A DNA stretch of 64,000 nucleotides from the NCBI GenBank assembly GCA_021234155.1, contig JAJEKV010000008.1, forward strand, positions 446,654 to 510,653. Reading direction: 5' to 3'. Position 1 is the first letter of the stretch, and each line of letters opens with the position of its first letter. This stretch comes from Isoetes taiwanensis (taxonomy: Eukaryota > Streptophyta > Lycopodiopsida > Isoetales > Isoetaceae). Both the position numbers and the translations under genes were made by a program. Under the pieces are notes generated by a model, which saw only the letters and a list, made by a program, of their open reading frames with translations, was not told the origin of the DNA and ran no database searches. Positions 1 to 10,024 of the stretch are shown piece after piece.

Positions 1-14
1 TTCAAAATTTTATA

Positions 15-541
15 TTTTTCGATACAAAAGATGACCAATAAACCATAACATCATCTCCCAAAGTAAGGAATGAAAGATGCCCAAAATATAAACTGCCCGA
101 CCTACCTGTCTTAGTTCCAATATCTTCATAAAAGCTTACTGCACTACAATGACCTTTCACATATAGTTTTCAATCCTGCCTTTGCAGGTCTTCTGGCTTG
201 TTCAACCATGGCTAAGCTCTGGAAGCATCCAAGCCTCTCTCGTTCATCTCCTCTTTCCTGTTATACTGTATGAATCTAAAAGTGACCCTAAATTCTGCCA
301 TGCATACACCTGGAAATTTAGATAAAATCAATTTATGGCCAATTCAACACAATATACTGAGGAACCGTCAAAATTTATGGCCCAGAATCAAGCACAAGCT
401 CAAGCACATGGAAGCTCAAGCTTATTAGGATCAAGCAAACCCCTGAGTCCAGGAATTACATCACCCGCTACAATAGTCTAACCGGGTCAGGCAGACTACC
501 CAGCTCATCTTGGCATGCTCCGACATGCAAGCAGCAACAAA
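15..541 (+). repeat. Dispersed repeat R1, copy 1
   Basis: This segment of about 530 bp is repeated in the same orientation at about 10025-10566. Shared landmarks include the stretch ccataacatcatctc near the start, ccaagcctctctcgttcatc in the middle and caacaaaaact at the end. Identity looks high but is broken by small indels and substitutions, so the copies are not recent. No long ORF or splice-bounded exon was seen. It may be a non-autonomous element or a piece of a larger transposon, because a LINE fragment follows it directly here. The copy may extend left of the window. Confidence 0.7.
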
Positions 542-544
542 AAC

Positions 545-1395
545 TCCTAAGGGTTTGGATATTCCTCCTGCAGTTGTCCTCCAGGACGCACAAACTAGAA
601 TTGCTAAGGCCTACCATTGCTCTTCACTTGCTCCTGCAAATCGGCAGTTGATATTTGAGTTCCATTTGAGTGTGTTGTCTTATGCATAGGCTGGTGGTTC
701 TACTTAGTGGATCATGCAGGTTGGAGGGCACTCTATGCCGACAATTGCCACAAAGTAGAGCTCTACAATTGGTCCCATCATGCACATTTATAGGGACATT
801 TTAAGGTTTTGGTGGAACCCATCCTATATAGAGTTGAAATATGGGGGCCAGTGATATCCCTTGTCACTTTGGAAAAATTTTAAATGGGTCCAGAAACTTC
901 ATAGTCAAGTCTACCGATCTATACCCAATTCTCCTCTATGGAACAAGGTCTTTGCCTCTACAGCACCCCTCTTTGGGACGTCATATATTCTATTGCCAGA
1001 AGGAAGTAAAACTGAGAGATAGACACCTTTCAAATCTGGCATACATATTGGCCATTGGTCCACAACATATTAAATCTTGTTGGAAGGAGAAATGGTTCTC
1101 CAGATGGTAAATCCAGGAACAGGGATGTGTGCAGGTATAGGATAATGAAGATCGCACTCACTTGAAGTAATATCTCAATACATAGCTTTGGGATGCCAGT
1201 GCTTTATGGAAAAAAGTAAAAAAAATACACTACAAGCAAGATTAATCTCCCACTTGCCCATGGCTCACAACAATACGTGTTATGACATTTGCTTATGAAG
1301 AGGCATAGAACAATTGCATCCATTCGCATTGGTACACACCTCCTTAGAATTGAAACATGCAGATGGGGTTGTGTAGGAAGAGCGTGAAAGCAGGA
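545..1395 (+). mobile_element. Decayed LINE fragment (same family as 11296-13830)
   Basis: The plus-strand translation at about 714-1040 begins AGWRALYA and includes VLVEPILYRVEIWGPV, with stops between. It lines up with RAGWKALYAM and VLVESVLLYGVEVWGPV of the minus-strand LINE at 11296-13830. A second block at about 1270-1380 reads MKRHRTIASIRIG, matching MKRRRLIASIRIG there. The DNA between the blocks also aligns. This is therefore the C-terminal part of a non-LTR retrotransposon ORF2, downstream of the reverse transcriptase, now full of stops and frameshifts. The 5' part with the catalytic motifs and the 3' tail are absent. Confidence 0.75.
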
Positions 1396-2353
1396 TATGA
1401 CACTGGACAAAAAACATCATATTGCTGACAAGAATGTTACACCATCAATAAAACTTTTAGTATATACTTGTATGGCCGCCCCTATTTATTTATATCAAGT
1501 ACAAGTAAATCATGTGGGAAAGTATCCAAATGCTATAAACCTCAAATTAAAATCTTCCATGGAGCTAGTGAAGGCCCTTTATTATTTGACAATTCCAAAT
1601 GAAAATCCATATTCACAACTTAGTTTAACATCTCCATGCCAATAGATTAAATTGGTTACTGTTTTGGAGGAAATATTCCGATTCATCCGAACATAGTATG
1701 TAAAGTGCTGTATATGCAAGTGGGTTTTTTCCCATGTGGCCTTTGACCTCGCCTTAGGAAGTTCATAAGGAAAGAAAAAATCAACTCTTTACACAGGACC
1801 CACGTTTCAAAATTGAAGACAATGGCCTGCAAATTGGAGAACATATGGATTGCATGAGAAGCAAGCTCCAATTGGGCCGTCAAATTAGCAAATTTTCAGC
1901 AGCTGAATTTTTCGGTAAATAAGCAGATCTGATGTGTGCCGCCTTTGGTTTCTGCATTTGAAACTGGTCAATTGGATTTTTGGATTATCACAGGTAAATC
2001 GCTTTATTGCATCTGAATTTTTCATTAATCGATTGGAACATTTACCGGTACTTTCGCTTCGCGTTTTTACTCCTTCCCTCATCTATGAGTTCAGGAGGTT
2101 TTAATGAAAACGAAAAATTGGAGAATCGCAAGAAAGAAATATAGGTTGAATGTCACGTCGTAGATAAAACAGCAGAAAGCTTTTCTATTTTTGAGCTGTC
2201 TTAAGCAAAATAAGAACATTTTCCTTACGGAATTATGTACTTCAAACTTGTATGGCATGCGTCCATAATCATTTGCAGAACTTCCAGCTTAGGTTGTTAT
2301 ATTTGCTGTGTTAATTTATATTCTCTAGCGTTGGACATGTAGCAACCTGAATA
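1396..2353. other. Spacer and 5' flank of TAF7
   Basis: I see no convincing gene here. Short ORFs on both strands are AT-rich and show no recognisable domain. The last few hundred bases probably hold the TAF7 promoter and 5' untranslated region, but no clear TATA box or leader intron could be fixed by eye. Confidence 0.4.
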
Positions 2354-4093
2354 ATGGAAGAGCATTTTATTCTGAGAGTACCACAGTCTGTAGCAGAGCG
2401 CCTGCAACATGTTCTTGACGAAAACCAACTATCGCCTTCTGGCACATCCATTGATATTTCGTTCACAGGTTGCTCCTCAAATTGTTTTCATTTTCTGAGT
2501 ATGTACTTTTGAAGTTGTTAAGATCCTGATTTTCACTGCAGAAAATGGAAGATCTGGCTTTTTTAAGATTGGAAATGAGGAATTTTCAGCATCCCTTTTG
2601 GATCTTCCATGCGTAGTCGAATCTTTCAAAACATATGATGACAATGTACTTATAAAAACTGCAGATATTGGACAGGTAACGCACTGTACTTTGTAACAAT
2701 TGTTCTGCCAGTTAGCTTAATTTGCCCATCCATGCTACATCTTTATCTATATTGAACTCCATGTTTTACCCAACCAAACTTTTGAGTCACGATACATTCC
2801 TTTATATTGAACTTTCATGTGTTGAAATTGTTAAGAGTTATTGTAGTATAATAGTCCAAATGGCAATATATTTCTAGATATCACCTGACTGCACAGGATG
2901 AAGAAACCTCATCTACAGTGTTAAAAGTTAGTATCTTAGGCAGGCTAAAATATTTATAGTTAGAGTTTGAAGCCTGGTTTCAAGGCACCAAAGATAATAG
3001 CTGTTACATATTGATCCATGTGAAAAGTAGAAAAACGTTTGTTTAGAAAAAGTAGAATATGCAATACTGTAAAGAGGAATAGGGTGCTTTGATGTGACCA
3101 AATAAATATCTGCATTATACATATGAAAATTAGTGATGAAGCAGTGTGATAAATGGTGCTTAGTGTTCATGATACCTGGAGGTTGAGTTGAGAAGGATAA
3201 GGGGCTGAGTAGAATGTTAATGAAGTTTATTATTGCCATTGTCTCTTTTTGAATCTGTATGACGCAAAGTGATGTTGCTCATAGTTTGTAGTGTAGCATT
3301 TTGAACATGTGGAAACTCACTTTAGTAGCTTTATCTCTTAAGGTTAAGCAGCTAAATTTATATGTAAACAAATTGGACATATTTACAGATAATACTAGTT
3401 CAAGATAAGAATGAGCTTCTGCCAGAAGGTCCTGAGTACAAGCATGGTCTTACTCCGCCAATGAGAGAGGCAAGACGAAGGCGATTCAGAAAGGAGCCCA
3501 TTGTGGATGTATGCAATTTTATTTATTTTAGCTTTATCCTACTTGTTTAACCTTCTTTATCTGTGAATAGCCAGATCTAGTCCAGCAAGTGGAGGATGAT
3601 CTTCAGTTTATCATGGCGGGTTCACGGGATGTTGATATCCTTTTAGTCTATTTTATATCATTGATCACTGGTCAGCCCTGTTCATGTTTCCTGGACCATG
3701 CTATCTTCAAGTCATGATCGTCAATTTTGGTTAGGGTGGTAAAAAGAATGCTAAGATTGGCAATTAATTTAATTCTGCAGGTATCCTATTATTCAGTCTT
3801 AGCAATACCACGGCCGTGTGCAAAGTACTTGCTATTGCATATGCTTCCCATGGATAGGTTAGTTGTGTGTGTAGAATATATCGTCCTCATATTTCCTGTA
3901 AACTCTTGTCCCTTGTTAAACAACTTATTTCTTAACGTCGGCACGTGTGGAAGTGGTTGAACAAGATGAGGATATTGATGACATCACAGCAGGAAATGGA
4001 AGTCTACAACCTGCTTCCAAGGCTGTTGCACCAAAGGTTGCATTAATGGACAAGCGACAAGAAAAGGATGATTCTTCTACTGAAAGTGATTAA
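2354..4093 (+). CDS. TAF7: TAF7, TFIID subunit 7 (TAFII55 N-terminal domain)
   Basis: This encodes a subunit of the general transcription factor TFIID, which acts in the nucleus at RNA polymerase II promoters and in other organisms binds TAF1. I read five exons: 2354-2468, 2542-2675, 3389-3508, 3571-3634 and 3945-4093, giving about 193 residues with no internal stop. Exon 1 begins MEEHFILRVPQSVAERL. Exon 2 carries the family hallmark SLLDLPCVVESFKTYDDN and KTADIGQ. Exon 3 has GLTPPMREARRRRF. Exons 4-5 give an acidic tail ending SSTESD. The length is close to plant TAF7 (about 200 residues). Introns 1-3 are GT-AG (73, 713 and 62 bp). Intron 4 has AT-AC ends. The start is the only Met that opens the conserved domain in frame. 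The gene looks intact and lies between repeats. Confidence 0.93.
3635..3944 (+). other. AT-AC (U12-type) intron in TAF7
   Basis: Exon 4 stops at 3634 with no usable GT donor. The next bases are ATATCCTTTT, which matches the U12 AT-AC donor consensus ATATCCTT. The downstream exon must start at 3945 to stay in the TAF7 frame (VEVVEQDEDIDD), and the bases just before it are GGCAC. TTTCTTAAC at 3928-3936 matches the U12 branch-site consensus TTCCTTRAC at eight of nine positions. It lies about 9-10 nt from the acceptor, close to the usual minor-spliceosome spacing. The splice is phase 1 and forms a Gly codon. Confidence 0.85.
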
Positions 4094-4290
4094 GGGCCAA
4101 TGCAATATATAGTGCTGTACCAAAACTTTTTTATGCCGTATGATATCATAGCAGGAAATGGAAGTCTACAACCTGCTTCCAAAGCTGTTGCACCAAAGGT
4201 TGCTTCAATGGACAAGCGACAAGAAAAGGATGATTTTTCTACTGAAAGTGACTAAGGGCCAATGTTATATGCAATATATGGTGCACAGCG
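3989..4290 (+). repeat. 162-bp tandem duplication of the TAF7 3' end
   Basis: The end of the last TAF7 exon plus its stop and early 3' UTR recurs with an offset of 162 bp: gcaggaaatggaagtctac starts at 3989 and again at 4151. The second copy has several substitutions and also ends with a stop (AGTGACTAA). It lies after the real stop at 4091-4093, so it is untranslated in the predicted mRNA. Confidence 0.9.
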
Positions 4291-4887
4291 CTGTACATGT
4301 TTTATTGTCACTTCATATTGCATCAACTTAATTTGCTCAACTTAAGGACGTTCCATATTGCAACTTAAGACTTTCCATCACCGACTCCATTTGAATCATA
4401 CCACTAAATTGGAGAAATAGCATGCTCATCGACTGAAAACATTATTTATTTTACAATACAGCATAAAAAAATTAGAATTTGGTACAGTTAGGTTACGAGT
4501 CTTTTAACTTTCCGAAATTTATTGCTATTTTCAAGACATTTGAGCAAACTCCTCAATCATTTAAAAAGCACTGGGCGGCAGGCTGCCGCCGCGATAAGTA
4601 CTATACATGGGCAAAAATTTGACTTGAGGTTAATTCCAAATCTCTCGCATTCCCAAAAACAATCTAACGTCAGTTACTCTTTAAAGTTTTCCTTTTGCAG
4701 AGCAGGTTTGACTTAAAACAAGCCCACATGCAATTTAGATGGTCACATGCACGTCCACGTATGTTGGCGTGAATATGTCATCCGGCTCCATCGCCTTCAT
4801 AACTGATACATTTGGGCTCTTTAATTTCTGCAGGTTCTGTTGATGCATGGCAATCGATGTTCATAATTTGAGGTAAGTAGATTTCTT

Positions 4888-5572
4888 CATCTGAAACTTG
4901 ATCTTGTTTTACTGCTTACATCAACACAGCGAAAAATATTCTTTTGTTTTGCTTTCTAGTTCGTGTTGCATCATGAATCAAACACTACAAGATAACAAGA
5001 AGGTACTTTCTTGTCTTCAAACTTCAATTTTGTTGCTTGAGGCCTTTCACTTAAGTTATGGGATCAAAGCTGGATTCGACATTGATATATGTGAAGCCTT
5101 CTGTTTAATTTATCTTGCTGCTGTTTTCTATGAATGTCCTTTTATGATCTTCCTTCTAGTGATACAGGAGATGCTCGCTTCATAAGCTTAGTTTCTTTCC
5201 TTTCACCTGAAACTTGATCTTGTTTTACTGCTTACATCAACACAGCAATGAACTTGACCTTGATAGCATGCATGTTGGCCAAATATTCTTTTGTTTTGAT
5301 TTTTAGTTCGTTTTGTATCATGAATCAAACACTACAAGATAACAAGAAGGTACTTTCTTGTCATTGAGCTTCCAACTTTGCTGCTTGAGGTCCTTGCACT
5401 TAAGTTGTGGGATCAAAGCTTAGATTCGATGTGCATATTTAAGATCAAGTGCGAAACATATCTTGGTGAAGCCTTCTCTTTTATTTGCCTTGCTGCTGTT
5501 TTCTATGAATGTCCTTTTTTTATCTTCCTTCTAGTGATATACAAGAGATGCTCGCTTCATACGCTTAGTTTC
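4888..5572 (+). repeat. Direct duplication, about 315-380 bp units
   Basis: The block starting gaaacttgatcttgttttac at 4894 recurs at 5209. Both copies run through atgaatcaaacactacaag and tgctgctgttttctatgaat to tgctcgcttcata. The second copy carries two extra pieces, near 5246-5280 and 5430-5465, so the offset grows from about 315 to about 380 bp. The copies have diverged by several percent by eye. Confidence 0.85.
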
Positions 5573-6015
5573 TATCATGATGATGCACCAGTGTCTAAAC
5601 TCATCTCAATAACTAGATACAATATGCTTTAGTTGTCTTCTCTTTTTATTTTTGTTTTTACTTTTTATTTTTGTTTTTACTGTTTATTTTCTTCCCTTTG
5701 TTTTTTGGTGTGGGGTTACAACATATAAGATTTCTACTACAGCACCAAGGATCTTACATAGGGGCATACCCAACGTCTTGGTTCCTAATGGAAGTGGGTT
5801 CACTTAATCTAGACTTACATGCCAGCTCCAATCAAATATATTAAACTGTGAGTCTATTTCAATAACAATTTATTTACCTATGGTAGTTTTAGTCCTTTCC
5901 ATTGAATCACATTCTACAGGATTCTGAAGGGCCTGCCAAAGGGTTCATGATAATTCCCTTCAAACTATAGGAACTTATGAATACTGCTTATTTTCATTAT
6001 CGAGAAAAAGAGAAT

Positions 6016-6141
6016 ACTTTAAGTACATTTGAGCATATGCTATGATTTCCAAAATATGCAGATATCAAAAGTAACAAGACTTTAAGTACATTTGAGCATA
6101 TGCTATGATTTCTAAAATATACGGATATCAAAAGCAACAAG
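6016..6141 (+). repeat. 63-bp tandem duplication
   Basis: Two adjacent units of 63 bp begin actttaagtacatttgagca at 6016 and 6079. They differ at a handful of positions. No coding role is evident. Confidence 0.9.
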
Positions 6142-6284
6142 TGGTGGGACTTCCACCATCTCAATCCTCCATCATGTGTAAAACTTTGAATGCCTCAAAA
6201 GCCCTATTTATGATTTTGACTTTAGACTCACAAGCCAATGGTTGTGATCCTTCAAAATATCTAAAACCGCTTAGCAGTATAAAG

Positions 6285-6412
6285 TCCACGAAGACCAATT
6301 GGCCTATGAGACTCAGAAAAGGAGCACATCAGACTATTACTGTGCAGATTAAAAAACCTCGCCCCAAAGGGTTTTCGAGGGGAAAAATGTGGCAAAGGTG
6401 ATATTCTTAAAG
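6285..6412 (-). mobile_element. LINE 3'-end fragment
   Basis: The segment matches the 3' end of the minus-strand LINE at 11296-13830. Shared landmarks are caattggcctatg, the run attactgt followed by ttaaaaa and cctcgccc, and ttttcgagg. It lacks the reverse transcriptase, so it is a strongly 5'-truncated insertion. Confidence 0.7.
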
Positions 6413-6929
6413 CCAAATAAGTAGGGAAAAAAGGTCCAAGCATCCTTCCCGCAAGCAGCATGTTAGACCACCATAGAGGTGTTGCATAGGAAACATAACC
6501 ATAATTCCCCCCATTAACTACTACATGGTGGAATTTCCATCACATGCTATTACAACGATTATACTCTAATATGAAACATTTCTATGCTATGTCTACTCTT
6601 TGATAAAAGAGCTAGGTGACATGGCCAAGGTAGTTGGTAAATCGCGCCTAAGGAAGGAAGGAAGGAAGAAACTTTTAATGTCCACGGAACCCAATCGGGT
6701 TATGGGACCACAAGTACAAGACGGGACCGAAGTCCCTAACCAGAACAAGGACCGAAGCCCACAGAACAAAACATAATCACCATGGCCCAGATTAAAAACC
6801 ACCTGGGAAAAAACTGTTGCCAGGATGACTACACATCCAAAAATCCATGCTATTGCAAGAAGCAATAAGCATACCTCCAACAGACAAGACTTCACCAAAC
6901 GCCTCCGAACCGTAACCTCTTCACCACTG
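6413..6929. other. Spacer without recognised gene
   Basis: Nothing convincing was found. There is a short purine run with repeated GGAA near 6650-6667. A minus-strand ORF at 6593-6898 shows no known domain. Confidence 0.35.
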
Positions 6930-7215
6930 TGTGCTGGAAAACAGACGCCCCCAACGCCAATCGCCCAGACGCTCAGGGAAGGCGGCGCTCAGAGAAACCG
7001 CTCAGGGAAATCGCCCAGTGGAGGTGCCTCCTCACTAAAGCGCTCCACCGATCCAGGCATGCTCTCAGGCGCATACGCTCAGGCACGCTCTCGCAGGCTC
7101 ACAGGCGCCATCCATCACTGCACCTCCCAGGCGCCATCCGTCACTACGCCCAGACAACCCTGAAGGCGCCCAGGCGCTCAGGCAGGCGCTCAGGCAGGCG
7201 GCAGGGTGGAGACCA
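6930..7215 (+). repeat. GC-rich block built from CAGGCG-like units
   Basis: The base composition is strikingly GC-rich against an AT-rich background. Short motifs recur many times: cgctcagg, ctcaggcaggcg (twice, 7180-7205) and caggcgccatcc (twice, near 7101 and 7129). Two overlapping open frames here (6825-7163 and 6929-7234) are explained by the absence of AT-rich stop codons and have a simple Arg/Ser/Pro composition, so I do not call them genes. Confidence 0.6.
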
Positions 7216-7294
7216 TAAGGCTTGCATTGTATAAACGTAAAGTTTAATTAGGGTTAATTTAGTTTAAACCCTAACCAAAACTTTACATAATAAT

Positions 7295-7391
7295 AACATC
7301 CCTTTTGTTGCAATTCTTTGTGTTAGATGTGCCTCTGCACTGACATGTGTCTGCACATCTTCCATAAGAGAATTGCAACAAAAGGGATGTT
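7295..7391 (+). other. 97-nt near-perfect hairpin (possible miRNA-like precursor or MITE)
   Basis: The arms 7295-7317 and 7369-7391 are perfect reverse complements over 23 bp. Inside them, after a 7/8-nt internal loop, agatgtgc (7325-7332) pairs with gcacatct (7353-7360), leaving a terminal loop of about 20 nt. Size and shape fit a plant microRNA precursor. I do not recognise a known mature miRNA in it. A small foldback transposon is the main alternative, although no target-site duplication is evident. Confidence 0.5.
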
Positions 7392-8033
7392 CTTGTATAC
7401 AATTATATACAATAGGTCAACCTTTTTAATTTTTACTTTTCCTGCTCCTCCTCCTATAAAAACTTCCTTTGTAAACAAACTAGAGTATAGAATAAAACCT
7501 TCAAATATTGCTAGATTAAGATTAACACTTAACTAATAAGTAAACACAAAAAAAATGGTAGATAATAATTATTAATTAAGGAGCACAGTAAACAAGACAA
7601 TGCACCATCGTCGCATGTTCAAATTCGGATTTTTAGCCACAAGGGCACATGATGCGACAAGAATACCTTATTTTGAAGGTGCTCATATGGGAGATGCAAG
7701 ATAAATTGGGCCTCTCTCATGCATTTTATGGCTAGACGAATTTCAAAAGCCAATGTCCCCAACAATTGTTATAAGATGAAAGCGACTACTTGAAACAAGC
7801 TTAGAAATATTGAATTGCTCATAATATATTTGGCATGCACAAGCAAAATAGCTTGTCTTATACATTAGCTTGCATTAAATAGAGGGATACACACATGGTA
7901 TGATCTTTATACAATTATTTAACTCAAGAATGCCCCAACCACAATCAACGGTGGCCATGCCATGCCATGCCACCTAATGAATGGTTAGATTAGATATTTA
8001 TAAAATCTAGGAATAGATTGTGGGTTTTCACAA
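7392..8033. other. Intergenic, 3' flank of the Root_cap gene
   Basis: AT-rich DNA with no recognised gene. It includes three copies of ccatg near 7958-7972. The part adjoining 8034 is probably the 3' UTR of the minus-strand Root_cap gene. Confidence 0.4.
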
Positions 8034-9246
8034 TCAACGGCGACAAATCATTCCACCAGATGAATCTGAACCGCAAGATGCGCTTAGAACACTGAGAGAA
8101 ACGTTGGATGTAATAATGGGAAGGTAGGATTTTGGAGAGAATCTATTGAAGTGACAATCAGGAGCAAGAAGGGAAGAAGCATGGAATTTTTCTTCACCAC
8201 CCATGATGGGCATTTCAACACCGACCTTGACAGGGTTAATGAAGTCAGGTCGATAGGTTTGGCCCAAGACCCCATCGACCTGGTCACTTAGGTTGAAAAA
8301 CTTGAATTGCAGATTCAAATGAGCAAAGCAATCTTCAGAAGTAATGCCATAGTTATGAATTCTGCTATCTTCCTCTGTTATTGGCTCCACATTTATGGCC
8401 AAAGACATTTGGTTTTGAATAATAACCTCTACCCCATTTACCTCGTCTGTTCTTTCCACTGCCACAAGACCTTCTTTTGAAGACCACGTGTTTGATTCTC
8501 CTTCTTCTATCACAAATGGTATTCCATCATATGAAAAATATAGTTGATCTTCGTTTTCATCCCATGTTGCTACCTTGTTTGCTGCCACTATTAGCTTGTG
8601 ATTCCCAAACATTATTCCCAGTGCCTGAACCCATGTGTAATCCCTTTGCCTTCCTTCCACCTGCTTTCCGATGAAATGGGCATTTATGTGTAGATTCTCA
8701 TCTGTCACTATGCAGAAATTCTCGTTTGCTGCTCCATGGAAATAGAACATCTTTCCATCTCCTCCTACGAATCTCGGATCATAGCATATTGCTCCAAATC
8801 CTTTGCATTTTGGCCTTCTACCTGCACTCATTTTTCAAAATAAAATGTGAGGTTTAACATAGAATGTAGAATTACAAAATAAATTATTAGAAGGAGTGCA
8901 TTTTTAACGTCCACTTGAGATGCTTACGCTTGCATGTTGCCTCGCATTTGGGAGAGCAATCAATAAAGCACGAGCGCCTTTTCTTGCTAGTCACAGTAGA
9001 TCTTCTTCTGCACTGCTTTGGACAAACTAGGGTCTTCAAAAAGCACTTAGTTCTTCCATAGCACAGAGCTGTATCCCTACCTCTAGTCCTTTTAAGCATC
9101 ACATACTGTGTGGTGCTTTTATCCACCTTCTTTTTTTGTTTTGCAGCAGCAAGTCCCACACACATTACCAACACTAAGCATAAGACACTAAGAAAAATAG
9201 CATGTCCATGGCCAAATCTCGCCATATTTCTATGATCTTCCCTCAT
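8034..9246 (-). CDS. Root_cap-domain secreted protein (LEA-related)
   Basis: Two open frames join into one gene. Exon 1 is 8928-9246 and exon 2 is 8034-8821, separated by a 106-bp GT-AG intron (donor GTAAGC, acceptor GTGCAG). The join makes a phase-1 Arg codon and gives up to 368 residues. Residues about 8-35 form a signal peptide (MARFGHGHAIFLSVLCLVLV). A basic Cys-rich segment follows (CYGRTKCFLKTLVCP, CFIDCSPKCEATCK). The Root_cap domain (Pfam PF06830 type) then has PRFVGGDGKMFYFHG, LHINAHFIGK, DYTWVQALGIMFG, EEDSRIHNYGIT and GVLGQTYRPDF. The order and the length of about 360 residues are usual for this plant family, which is secreted and often expressed in root cap. Its biochemical role is not established. 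A TATA motif at 9257-9266 lies so close that Met8 (9225) is the likelier start. Confidence 0.92.
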
Positions 9247-9256
9247 CTAACGACAT

Positions 9257-9266
9257 GTATATATAC
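9257..9266 (-). promoter_or_regulatory. TATA box of the Root_cap gene
   Basis: The minus strand reads GTATATATAC here. A start site about 30 nt downstream would fall near 9230, upstream of the ATG at 9225 but downstream of the ATG at 9246. This supports translation from the second in-frame Met. Confidence 0.5.
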
Positions 9267-10024
9267 CCACAACTTGATTGCTTATTATTCATTCTTTAAA
9301 GCCTTTAAAACCTTGCTTGATTATTTTACATATTGCATGTGGCCAACTATACGACGACTTTATCATACTCTAAATGGATCCATTTATATTATCAATACCT
9401 GTCGCTTTAAGGAATGTATGATCTATAATAATTATAATATGTATGTTCCTAAGTTGCCTCTATTGAAGATGTATTATGAACCATTTTTTTAATCATGCCA
9501 TCTGTTGAAAATAGAAGTACTGAAATATGCTTAAAAAATTGGGTACTCCCTTAAGGCTCTATCTCCAAAAATTGGGTACTCCCTTAAAGCTCTATCTCCA
9601 CAATTCACTCATATGCTCTGCTTTGACAATGTGACCCATCCAGGTTGTCTACGCAACCCATTAACTCAATGTATTTACATATACTAAGGTTTCAATAAGT
9701 CAAAGGCATGTGCGATACTCCAAATGAAGACACGGCATTGCTCTCTCATGAAATGTTCAGAAGAAAAGCATAGTAAATCTCATTTCTTATTTAGGCTGAG
9801 ATTTTCATCCAATATTAATCATCTGCATAAGTCCAAATATTTTAGGATACATTATTTTTTAAACCCAATCAAATTGAATTGAATTGGTTTTGGTGTGTTG
9901 TTGTTTTGGTTTGAAAAAAAAAAAAAAAATTTAAAATACATTGGCAAGTTCATGAATAACATAAGAAAAATTAAATACAGCACAATCTCATAACGCACCA
10001 AAACAAAAAATTTCAATTTTTTCT
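9267..10024. other. Intergenic AT-rich DNA
   Basis: No gene was recognised between the Root_cap promoter and repeat R1 copy 2. It contains one short tandem repeat (9538-9603) and a long A-run near 9915-9930. Confidence 0.4.
9538..9603 (+). repeat. 33-bp tandem repeat, two units
   Basis: Two units beginning attgggtactcccttaa start at 9538 and 9571 and differ at a few bases. Confidence 0.9.

Larger units (their letters stand above)
4300..6284. other. Intergenic DNA with duplications
   Basis: No gene was recognised. The stretch is AT-rich and holds the two direct duplications listed separately (4888-5572 and 6016-6141). Short ORFs at 4898-5185 and 5378-5632 are the two copies of the first duplication and match nothing I know. 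Confidence 0.5.

Noticed and set aside
6825-7234. Arg/Ser-rich proteins encoded by overlapping frames
   Set aside because: Two overlapping frames are open only because the DNA is GC-rich and repetitive. No domain, start context or splice signal supports them.
7245-7276. Telomere-like ttagggtt/aaccctaa motif
   Set aside because: Single units in opposite orientation, not an array. Probably chance or a common plant promoter-like motif.
8887-9246. Stand-alone secreted Cys-rich (antimicrobial-like) peptide gene
   Set aside because: A canonical donor within the frame and an acceptor before the Root_cap domain join it in phase to exon 2, as in the Root_cap family.
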